A stretch of 20,217 bases of DNA from a virus, in IMG/VR virus record IMGVR_UViG_3300046804_005082, positions 1-20,217 of that record; one strand, given 5' to 3'. This document shows, piece by piece, positions 14,618 to 20,217 of this stretch. The notes beneath the pieces were generated by a model that had not been told where the DNA came from, searched no databases, and was given only the letters and a program-made list of their open reading frames with translations. Every line of letters starts with the position of its first letter. Position 1 is the first letter of the stretch. Made by a program: the position numbers and the translations under genes.

Positions 14618-15202
14618 TTAAACTTCTTTGGTCACCAGACGATTTTGAAATTCTGCCATGGTCATGTGTGTGAGATTGGCCACACCCAGCAGGTCACGTA
14701 TTTCTGCGGTGGTATCTCCAGTGATTCTAAAGAAACTGGTCTTGGGAAAGTCTCGAGCAACTGTTTTTAACTGGTTGACCCAGTTACCCGAAAACGTGGG
14801 ATTGGCTGAACTTTTTTTGTAGAATTCTGTGTCTGCGTACACATTGTTGAATCTGCCGTTGCGTGTTGGGCCCATGTCAAATCCTATCATGTACACAGCA
14901 ATTGCACCATCTATGGCAGCCTGTGCCACTGCCACAGGACCTGAACTGTAGCCAAAATATTTTTGTGCTATGCGCCTTGCACCCGAATCAGGCAAGGGCT
15001 TTCTGGTATAGTGAACATGTGAGTGGCTGTAACCTTCTTGTTGAATACGTTCGCTGATAGGGGTATCTGTGCTGATCAACACATCAGGTTCAAATTCTCT
15101 ATAGATTGCGTTGCAGCCATAAACCTGTCCCAGTGGTTTTAACTGATAGAGATCTAGTGCTTGTCTGCTGATACCATTGCCCAATACAAATGCCGCGGTC
15201 AT
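14618..15202 (-). CDS. Conserved phage protein with Rossmann-like, sialyltransferase (GT42)- or DUF115-like layout
   Basis: The 194-residue protein has AFVLGNGISR at 4-13, then GCNAIYREFEPDVLISTD at 29-46, SSGPVAVAQAAIDGAIAVYMIGFDMG at 86-111, and NPTFSGNW at 134-141. The order GNG-S, CN..Y, SG....A...G...IY..G.D is that of GT42 sialyltransferases (Campylobacter CstII) and of DUF115/MptE-like proteins, which bind nucleotides at the Gly-rich loop. At 194 residues it is shorter than CstII, and I see no clear equivalent of the catalytic His, so the activity is uncertain. I recall similar proteins in aquatic T4-like phages, unnamed. Translation should start at 15202 from GGGAGG, which is buried in the 3' arm of the preceding terminator. 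The nearby GT9-like gene suggests a shared glycan role, which is inference. Confidence 0.55.
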   Translation of the reverse strand: MTAAFVLGNGISRQALDLYQLKPLGQVYGCNAIYREFEPDVLISTDTPISERIQQEGYSHSHVHYTRKPLPDSGARRIAQKYFGYSSGPVAVAQAAIDGAIAVYMIGFDMGPTRNGRFNNVYADTEFYKKSSANPTFSGNWVNQLKTVARDFPKTSFFRITGDTTAEIRDLLGVANLTHMTMAEFQNRLVTKEV

Positions 15203-15236
15203 AAAAAAATCCTCCCAGTATGTATCCAGGAGGATT
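15203..15236 (-). terminator. Intrinsic terminator after the 280-aa virion gene, containing the next gene's Shine-Dalgarno
   Basis: On the minus strand an 11-bp stem (15236-15226 with 15218-15208, two G-T pairs) closes a 7-nt loop and runs into seven Ts, two of them in the stem. The 3' arm contains GGGAGG (15216-15211), 8 nt before the ATG at 15202. Folding would therefore both stop transcription and hide the ribosome site. Confidence 0.8.
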
Positions 15237-15251
15237 CTGAAGGGTTACAAA

Positions 15252-16094
15252 TTAACTGGTTACACTGTTGATTTGTGCCAGTTGCAATGTACCGTTTTGT
15301 GCTTGTGCGCTGGAAATAACTTCGGCACCAGACCATGTGACATTGCCTTCATCAGTGAAGAAGTTGGTTGGGTAGAAATTTTCACCACTTTGAACGTTGG
15401 TACCATAGTTGCTGTTGCTGTAGTTACCATAGGTCATGCCGTTCCAATCACGTACCCACTTATTGGTGATATAACTGGCATACACAGCACTGGAGTCGCC
15501 AACAGAGAAACCAATGGACATGTAACCAGCGGCAGGAGTGGCTGTGTTGCTCAACACACACTGTCCAACTGCGTAAACTGTACCTGTTCCTGCGCCAGCA
15601 TCTGCTGTGCAAGTAAACACATCACCAACTGCGGCACCAATGGGGGCACCACATGCTTGCCAGTTTGTTGTGCCAAGAGCGGCAATTTGGTATGCCTGAC
15701 CAACCAACATATCTTCGTCAGCAATAGTTGCACCTGTTGCGGCTACCAGGAACTTGTGTGCGCCTTTCTGGCGAATAATGCGACCGGTATATGAACTGGT
15801 GGCTGTGTAACTGTCGGTTCCGTCGGCCAACAAAATGTTGACCAATGCTGAAATTTCTGGATTGGTTGCACTGGCTGTGCCAGTGGCAGGTGATCCACCT
15901 ACCACGCCCAAATACTGTGTGCTGTCTAAGGTCTGAACTGGTGTGTTATACACTGGATTTGTAAGTGATCCAAAGTTAGGATATCCGGCGTCAGTCAAGA
16001 CGTTTTGGTTGTAGGTTGTAACTACTGGATCAGAACCAGATACAGAAGTACCTGCACCGATGTTGGTTTTTTGAATTTTAAGAGCTCTTCCCAT
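15252..16094 (-). CDS. Virion structural protein (280 aa), probably capsid or tail decoration
   Basis: The protein starts MGRALKIQKTNIGAG and is rich in Gly, Thr, Ala, Asn and Ser, as in secreted or virion beta-proteins; no signal peptide is visible. Residues 105-117 (RIIRQKGAHKFLV) and 177-183 (GQCVLSN) look like parts of one domain split by a module at about 130-177. That module contains AYQIAALGTTNWQACGA and ends GAGTGTVYA. A related module sits in the gp15-like protein. The C-terminal part has YITNKWVRDWNGMTYGNYSNSNYG and a Gln/Asn-rich tail. AAGGAG precedes the ATG, and a GCTAAATA box lies 85 nt upstream, so a late leader of about 80 nt with a small hairpin is expected. A terminator follows. 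I recall related proteins beside capsid genes in aquatic T4-like phages, but the exact role is unknown. Confidence 0.6.
   Translation of the reverse strand: MGRALKIQKTNIGAGTSVSGSDPVVTTYNQNVLTDAGYPNFGSLTNPVYNTPVQTLDSTQYLGVVGGSPATGTASATNPEISALVNILLADGTDSYTATSSYTGRIIRQKGAHKFLVAATGATIADEDMLVGQAYQIAALGTTNWQACGAPIGAAVGDVFTCTADAGAGTGTVYAVGQCVLSNTATPAAGYMSIGFSVGDSSAVYASYITNKWVRDWNGMTYGNYSNSNYGTNVQSGENFYPTNFFTDEGNVTWSGAEVISSAQAQNGTLQLAQINSVTS
15564..15707 (-). other. GTTNW module in the 280-aa virion protein
   Basis: Residues 130-177 follow the pattern YxIxxxGTTNxxxxGA.....GxxFxxxxxxGxGTGxx, shared with the gp15-like protein at 5389-5538. Two Cys residues (148 and 162) occur here but not in the gp15 copy. 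Confidence 0.6.
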
Positions 16095-16108
16095 TTGATT
16101 TCTCCTTA

Positions 16109-16130
16109 TAGAAGCCCAATGCGGGTTCTA
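16109..16130 (-). promoter_or_regulatory. Possible leader hairpin upstream of the 280-aa virion gene
   Basis: The minus strand reads TAGAACCC-GCATT-GGG(C)TTCTA, an 8-bp stem with one bulged base. It lies just upstream of the AAGGAG of the virion gene. No U-tract follows, so it is more likely a leader or stability element than a terminator. Confidence 0.35.
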
Positions 16131-16171
16131 GCCGCTACGCAGTGGTTACCTGCATAAAACACAGAATTGTG

Positions 16172-16200
16172 TTGACCAGTATTTAGCAGAAATGTAAAAT
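16172..16200 (+). promoter_or_regulatory. Possible sigma-70 promoter of the TPR-glycosyltransferase gene
   Basis: TTGACC (16172-16177), a 17-bp spacer and TAAAAT (16195-16200) lie on the plus strand, 28 nt before the ATG at 16229. The -10 has one mismatch to consensus. No Shine-Dalgarno follows. It overlaps the minus-strand late box at 16180-16187. Confidence 0.45.
16180..16187 (-). promoter_or_regulatory. Late-type promoter box GCTAAATA before the 280-aa virion gene
   Basis: The minus strand reads GCTAAATA in the 134-bp divergent gap, 85 nt before the ATG at 16094. It is the only late box in the window with a long leader. Confidence 0.4.
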
Positions 16201-16215
16201 AAGGTGTTAGCATGG

Positions 16216-16223
16216 CGTAAATA
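16216..16223 (+). promoter_or_regulatory. Late-type promoter box CGTAAATA before the TPR-glycosyltransferase gene
   Basis: CGTAAATA ends 5 nt before the ATG at 16229 and no ribosome site lies between, so a late transcript would begin at the start codon, as at the gp14-like gene. Confidence 0.45.
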
Positions 16224-16228
16224 TCCCT

Positions 16229-17383
16229 ATGAATCAATCTCAAATAGATTTAATCGAACAAGGCAACCAGTATCGTGCCGATCACGAACCTGAAAAATCA
16301 CTACGATGTTATGCACAGGTCTTGGTAGAAGATCCTGACAATGCTGCCGCCTTTTGCAACTATGGCAATGTCATGCGCGAACTGGGTTATCCACAACGTG
16401 CCATACCTTTTTTACAACATTCTATCCTACTGGATCCCACCAATACAATTGCTCAATTCAATCTTGCAGTGGCATATTTGCTCATGGGCGACTATCAGCG
16501 TGGCTGGGCGCAGTACGAAACACGGTGGCAATTTGAACACCTGCAAGGCACTGAACCCCAATTCACCCAGCCACGTTGGAAGGGAGAAGATATAAAAGAT
16601 AAAACTATCCTGGTAGTGGGCGAACAAGGACACGGTGACTGCATTCAGTTCGTACGATTTATTCATAATCTGCACGCCATGGGTGCCCGGGTAAAACTAC
16701 AAGTCACAGATGGTCTTATTCCCTTGTTGAGTCAAAGCAACATTATCGAACGCACAGGCAGATACGGTGAAGACATGGGTGAGTTTGATTATTGGGTTCC
16801 CATCATGAGTATTCCAGGCATCTTGGGCATTACCTTGGACAACTTACCAAGACTACAAAATTATTTGACTGCTACTCCTGCCCTGACGCGATCTTGGCAA
16901 GATAGATTAGGGCCCAAAAAACGCATGCGAGTGGGTGTGAGTTGGAGCGGTCGCAAGGATTCATGGATACATCAACACAAGAGTGTGCCATTCCCAATCA
17001 TACTTGAAATGATTCGGGCCAATCCACAGTACGAATGGATCAACCTGCAGGTGGATGCTGACCCTGAGGAAGAACACCAATTAACTGAGGCCGGAGTAAC
17101 TGCCTACCCTGGTACCATTGCCAGTTTTGCTGATACTGCGGCCTTGCTCATGCACATGGATGTGGTGGTTTCTGTAGATACTGCTGTGAGTCACCTAGCA
17201 GGAGCACTGGGTAGGCCCACATGGATCATGCTGAATCAATATGGCCAAGATTGGCGTTGGTTGTTGGACCGCAACAATTGCCCTTGGTATCCCACTGCCA
17301 CACTGTTTAGACAACCCAGTAGAGGTGACTGGACCACGGTAACCGACAAGATTGGCAAATTCCTAAGTTGGTACAAAGTTTAA
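16229..17383 (+). CDS. TPR-containing glycosyltransferase-like protein (GT9/heptosyltransferase-like, GT-B)
   Basis: The 384-residue protein has an N-terminal TPR region (about 5-105, three repeats with NAAAFCNYGNVMRELG and NTIAQFNLAVAYLLMGDY). A linker with PRWKGEDIKDKTILVV leads to EQGHGDCIQFVRFI (132-145). The C-terminal half has MRVGVSWSGR (233-242), FADTAALLMHMDVVVSVDTAVSHLAGALGRPTWIML (300-335) and DWRWLLDRNNCPWYPTATLFRQ (341-362). This is the architecture of bacterial TPR-GT proteins, whose C-terminal SVDTxxxHLAGALG motif is the nucleotide-sugar-binding part of GT9 heptosyltransferases. It may add a sugar to virion proteins or host surface glycan; donor and acceptor are unknown. It is the only plus-strand gene in the right half. 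Its leader has both a sigma-70-like and a late-type box, no Shine-Dalgarno, and a bidirectional terminator follows. Confidence 0.78.
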   Translation: MNQSQIDLIEQGNQYRADHEPEKSLRCYAQVLVEDPDNAAAFCNYGNVMRELGYPQRAIPFLQHSILLDPTNTIAQFNLAVAYLLMGDYQRGWAQYETRWQFEHLQGTEPQFTQPRWKGEDIKDKTILVVGEQGHGDCIQFVRFIHNLHAMGARVKLQVTDGLIPLLSQSNIIERTGRYGEDMGEFDYWVPIMSIPGILGITLDNLPRLQNYLTATPALTRSWQDRLGPKKRMRVGVSWSGRKDSWIHQHKSVPFPIILEMIRANPQYEWINLQVDADPEEEHQLTEAGVTAYPGTIASFADTAALLMHMDVVVSVDTAVSHLAGALGRPTWIMLNQYGQDWRWLLDRNNCPWYPTATLFRQPSRGDWTTVTDKIGKFLSWYKV

Positions 17384-17390
17384 GTCAAAG

Positions 17391-17414
17391 AAAAAGCCCC
17401 TTCCGGGGCTTTTT
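17391..17414. terminator. Bidirectional intrinsic terminator
   Basis: AAAAAGCCCC-TTCC-GGGGCTTTTT forms a perfect 10-bp stem with a 4-nt loop and gives a U-tract on both strands. It lies between the convergent ends of the glycosyltransferase (17383) and the major capsid gene (17453). Confidence 0.92.
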
Positions 17415-17452
17415 CGTTCCTTCCCATCCCTGAGAAAGTTTGCGTTCTCTGA

Positions 17453-18649
17453 TTAGGAGAATGACAAGTTAGATACAGCGATCTCACCAACATAGTCACC
17501 AGCATTGCCGAAGCTAGATGCGGTGTTTGTCAATTCGATGTAACCATAACGTGTCATGAATGACACCACTGGTTCGAATGTTGTTGGATCCAACACAACG
17601 CCTGAAGACATCAATGGGATGTATGGGCAGTAGAATGCTGGAGCGTCTGCTTCGCTAGAACCCTTGTAACCAACCAACACAGGAGTTGTGTCGCTTGCAT
17701 AAGAGTCAACGAACACACGCATTGCGCCGTTCAATGTACCAACAAACTTGGTGTTTGTAGGTGCTTCGAATGTGCCTTCTGTGGTACGTGCAAATGCGCT
17801 AGTTGTAGCAGATTGCAACACTGTCAAAGCGGCTGAAGAAACAACAGCATAGTTACCTGCGCCACGACGTGTACGTTGGGCGATCAAGTTAGCAACACGG
17901 TTGATCAAAACTGCCAATGCGGCATGTTCGTCACCAACGAATGTAGCAGTACCTGAAACGGTTGCTTGGTTGTATGTGAACTCAGTTGCTGCCAATGAAC
18001 GCAGAGACAATAGAATCTCTTGGTCAATTTCAGCAGTGATTTCTTGAGCCAAAGCAGCCATGATTTCTGCTTCAACGTCAATACCGTGCATGGCTTGTGC
18101 ATCTTGTGCAGATTCAAAAGTCCAACGTGCTTGCAACTTACGTGTGCGTGCTTCAACGGCTTGTTTCAAGATTTGCACAGAAATTTGCTTACCGCCTGTA
18201 CCTTCCATGGTAGCTGTGTTGTTACCAGTGTAGTTGGTAGCAGTGCTAGTACCTTGGGGCACAGTAGAGTATGCTTGTGCAATTGTGAATGGGCTCAATG
18301 CTTCCTGACCTGCTGTTACAGAAGTAGCGGCAGCAGAAGTGTCAGTCAAGCTCTGTGCATAACGAACACGCAGAGTGTGGATTTGACCAACTGGGCCTGT
18401 CATGGGCTGAACACCAACCAACTCGTTAGCGATAACAGTTGGCATAACACGACGAATCACTGGCAGAATCACACGGTTAAGTGTGGCGATGTTGCCAGAT
18501 GCTGTGGAACCAGCAGTTGCGTTTTCTTTCAAATACTTGCGTGTATTTTCAAGGATAACGCCCATGCTGTTGCGCTTTGAGCCGTTAAGACCTTCGAGCA
18601 ATGCTTCTTTGGTCTCGCCCCAGCGGCTTTCTAATAGTTCTTGTGACAT
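17453..18649 (-). CDS. 23: Major capsid protein, T4 gp23-like
   Basis: The 398-residue protein carries clear gp23 segments. MPTVIANELVGVQPMTGPVGQIHTLRVRY (69-97) corresponds to T4 PNLIAFDICGVQPMSGPTGQ. QARWTFESAQDAQAMHGIDVEAEIMAALAQEI corresponds to T4 YSIELAQDLRAVHGMDADAEL. It forms the hexameric shell of the head (HK97 fold). It is shorter than T4 gp23 (521), as in distant environmental T4-like groups, so much of the T4 insertion domain is probably absent. The N-terminal 42 residues contain several LxE/IxE sites for gp21 protease (LLE at 6 and 19, ILE at 34, YLKE at 42), the last being the likeliest maturation cut. TAGGAG precedes the ATG, and a TTATAAAA stretch overlapping the gp22 stop may be a late promoter (weak). 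The 23-22-21 order is as in T4, and a strong terminator follows. Confidence 0.95.
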   Translation of the reverse strand: MSQELLESRWGETKEALLEGLNGSKRNSMGVILENTRKYLKENATAGSTASGNIATLNRVILPVIRRVMPTVIANELVGVQPMTGPVGQIHTLRVRYAQSLTDTSAAATSVTAGQEALSPFTIAQAYSTVPQGTSTATNYTGNNTATMEGTGGKQISVQILKQAVEARTRKLQARWTFESAQDAQAMHGIDVEAEIMAALAQEITAEIDQEILLSLRSLAATEFTYNQATVSGTATFVGDEHAALAVLINRVANLIAQRTRRGAGNYAVVSSAALTVLQSATTSAFARTTEGTFEAPTNTKFVGTLNGAMRVFVDSYASDTTPVLVGYKGSSEADAPAFYCPYIPLMSSGVVLDPTTFEPVVSFMTRYGYIELTNTASSFGNAGDYVGEIAVSNLSFS

Positions 18650-18670
18650 TTAAGTCTCCTATAAAAAATT

Positions 18671-19759
18671 TTATAACCCTGCCAGGCGTTTGAGATCAAT
18701 CACATTGCTGCGATCTTCCTCTTGACCACTTGGAACAGATTTATCCCCAGTTGCTACTGACACTGTTTCTGTAATCACTTTGGTGGCTTTTACAGAGCGG
18801 TCTTCCAGTACGGCTGGTAGATACTTTTCGAATGCGTTCTTCAAACGGGATGTTTGTACGCTTTCAAGTAAATTACGCATGACTTCTTGCTTCTCTTTGT
18901 TAAGAGGTGCAAGCAACATTTCCATGGTGCTTTCGCGCTCATTGGATTCTTTGATAATGCGTATTTCACGTTCTTTACTCTCAACAACGACTTTGGCTCG
19001 TTGTGCGAGTTTGATGGCTTCCGCCAATTGCTTGTCTTTGTTGGCCAAGGCCGCATACAACTTGCGAACTTCTGCTTTCTCATTTAGGTGAGTAGCACCA
19101 AATTCACTGGCGTATGCTTCAAAGATACGACGACCAAAATTGTTCTCGCGAGCAATTCGGATGTCTTCTTGCAACTGTGAAAGTTCTGTCTTTAGATGAC
19201 GGCTCACAGCCTGACTCATTTTCTCTGCACTTTCTTTTACGAAACGTGCTTTGAGACCTTCAAGTTTGCTACGTGCTTCACGTACCAGGCGGACTTTTGT
19301 TTCCACCACGTCACGTTTGTCTGCGGCAAATTCTTGAATTTCACGAGCCAATGCATGCACCATGAAGTTTTCTAGTTTGGCTAGTCCTTCTGTGTGCATC
19401 TTACGGTCTTTGCGCAGTTCGCCAATTTCTTCTGCAAGTTTTGTCACCAAGAAGCCGTTGAACTTCTGTGCTGACTCTTTGATCTTGTGTTGGAAACGGA
19501 CGCGGTCTTCGGCAAGTGCTTGCTTTTCGGCCTGTACTTGTGCGATTTCTGCGGCTAAACCTTCTGTTACCATTTTATCCAAAGCCTCTACCATCACTGT
19601 CTTGTCATGTTCATAGCGTTGTGCGAACTCTTCACGTAGTTCTGCACGAGCCTGTTCACGAGCCTCACTGAGCTTGGCTTCCCAGGCTTCATTGATCTCT
19701 TGACGAGTTTCCTCGGTGATCAGGTTGCTATCTAACAATGGTTTGATTGCATCTAACAT
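18671..19759 (-). CDS. 22: Prohead core scaffolding protein, T4 gp22-like
   Basis: The 362-residue protein is highly charged and almost entirely alpha-helical, with long heptad-like stretches rich in Glu, Lys, Arg and Ala (about 15-215 and 235-300). Residues 208-220 (FGRRIFEAYASEF) match the conserved FGRKIF.. segment of T4 gp22. It forms the inner core on which the gp23 shell assembles and is later degraded by gp21 protease. T4 gp22 is 269 residues; longer forms are usual in environmental T4-like phages. The C-terminal 40 residues are a low-complexity tail ending NVIDLKRLAGL. AAGGAG overlaps the gp21 stop (TAAGGAG) 13 nt before the ATG, so translation of 21 and 22 is probably coupled. Confidence 0.9.
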   Translation of the reverse strand: MLDAIKPLLDSNLITEETRQEINEAWEAKLSEAREQARAELREEFAQRYEHDKTVMVEALDKMVTEGLAAEIAQVQAEKQALAEDRVRFQHKIKESAQKFNGFLVTKLAEEIGELRKDRKMHTEGLAKLENFMVHALAREIQEFAADKRDVVETKVRLVREARSKLEGLKARFVKESAEKMSQAVSRHLKTELSQLQEDIRIARENNFGRRIFEAYASEFGATHLNEKAEVRKLYAALANKDKQLAEAIKLAQRAKVVVESKEREIRIIKESNERESTMEMLLAPLNKEKQEVMRNLLESVQTSRLKNAFEKYLPAVLEDRSVKATKVITETVSVATGDKSVPSGQEEDRSNVIDLKRLAGL

Positions 19760-19772
19760 TAGTAGATTCTCC

Positions 19773-20217
19773 TTAGATCTTGAGTTCTCTGATGAGTTTT
19801 ACAACTTCATTCTTGAGATACTTCTGCACTTTGTTGTCTTCGCCCGCTTCCTTGGCTACCTCTAACAATCTGTGACCGTACTTCATGTTCATGAGACTTT
19901 CATAAATTGCCTTGGGGTAAGCATTGGGTGCGCTGGGTTGAGCAACCACATCTATAGTGACAATTTCAAAGTCACTAACATGTCCTGTTCTGTCGTCAAC
20001 GTTGCCGCTGCCACGACTTGAAACTCCTAGTTTGACACCAGATGTCAGCAAAGTCTTGATCAACTCACCCATGGGGGTTGGTAAAATCTTTAACTTGCCA
20101 CATCCAGCATCGCCATCCATCCACATGCCTTCAACACTATGACACACCCGATCAAGATTTATTTTCAAATCATCTGGATGATCCACTTCACCTAGCACTG
20201 AGTTACCGCTTTTAATC
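19773..20217 (-). CDS. 21: Prohead maturation protease, T4 gp21-like (partial, 5' end outside window)
   Basis: The open frame runs to the window edge, so the N-terminus is missing; a GTG at 20198 is internal (the frame reads IKSGNSVLGEVDHP). LGEVDHPDDLKINLDRVCHSV matches the T4 gp21 region LGELEHPPNMNVNMERVSH with its likely catalytic His, and LGVSSRGSG (residues about 64-72 of the visible part) carries the likely nucleophile Ser. Both fit the herpesvirus-like serine protease fold (MEROPS S80). gp21 cleaves gp22, gp23 and itself during head maturation. The C-terminal 50 residues are charged and helical, ending VKLIRELKI, and are probably removed by self-cleavage. The stop overlaps the gp22 ribosome site. 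Confidence 0.93.
   Translation of the reverse strand, partial: IKSGNSVLGEVDHPDDLKINLDRVCHSVEGMWMDGDAGCGKLKILPTPMGELIKTLLTSGVKLGVSSRGSGNVDDRTGHVSDFEIVTIDVVAQPSAPNAYPKAIYESLMNMKYGHRLLEVAKEAGEDNKVQKYLKNEVVKLIRELKI

Noticed and set aside
14593-14640. Possible terminator after the 194-aa gene (AAGTTT..AAACTT)
   Set aside because: The stem is short and AT-only with no U-tract after it, so it is unlikely to terminate.
20196-20198. GTG at 20198 as the start of the protease gene
   Set aside because: The frame stays open to the edge, and the sequence around it matches the interior of gp21, so the true start is outside the window.

Overview
The window is a piece of a T4-like (Straboviridae-related) myovirus genome. 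It carries the conserved T4 virion genes 13, 14, 15, 21, 22 and 23, but their sequences, lengths and order differ from T4. Several proteins resemble families I know mainly from marine and freshwater environmental T4-like phages, so an aquatic bacterial host is plausible. The host cannot be named from this sequence. I saw no tRNA, integrase, transposase or CRISPR array. Genes are packed tightly on both strands, and no stretch over 300 bases lacks a gene.

Left part (1-6197). On the minus strand are the 5' part of a DexA-like 3'-5' exonuclease, a gp13-like neck protein, and two conserved phage proteins of unknown function. On the plus strand, a divergent block holds gp14-like neck protein, gp15-like tail terminator (both enlarged by inserted modules) and a Nudix hydrolase. 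The exonuclease and the two unknown genes each have a strong bacterial sigma-70 promoter (TTGAC[AC], 17-bp spacer, extended -10 TGCTATAAT). The virion genes instead show late-type NNTAAATA boxes.

Middle part (6192-14562). Four consecutive minus-strand genes encode fibre-like or adhesin-like proteins that share modules. Two of them (790 and 1222 residues) consist largely of a 17-residue repeat of the form xNxTGGNxLTGGLxSAT, about 10 and 30 copies by my reading. The cluster holds a likely baseplate-side N-terminal motif, a C-terminal pyocin-knob-like domain and a C-terminal chaperone-like domain, so it probably supplies host recognition.

Right part (14618-20217). A small Rossmann-like or sialyltransferase-like protein and a virion structural protein lie on the minus strand, followed by a plus-strand TPR-glycosyltransferase (GT9-like). 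The capsid morphogenesis genes 23, 22 and 21 follow on the minus strand: major capsid protein, scaffold and prohead protease, the last running off the edge. A bidirectional terminator separates the glycosyltransferase from gene 23.

Together the genes build the head (21-23) and neck (13-15), and display and perhaps glycosylate the receptor-binding apparatus. The most interesting signals are four genes whose promoter -10 lies 5-7 nt before the ATG (predicted leaderless mRNAs), an intrinsic terminator that contains the next gene's Shine-Dalgarno, modules inserted into neck and virion proteins, and the repeat-built fibre cluster.
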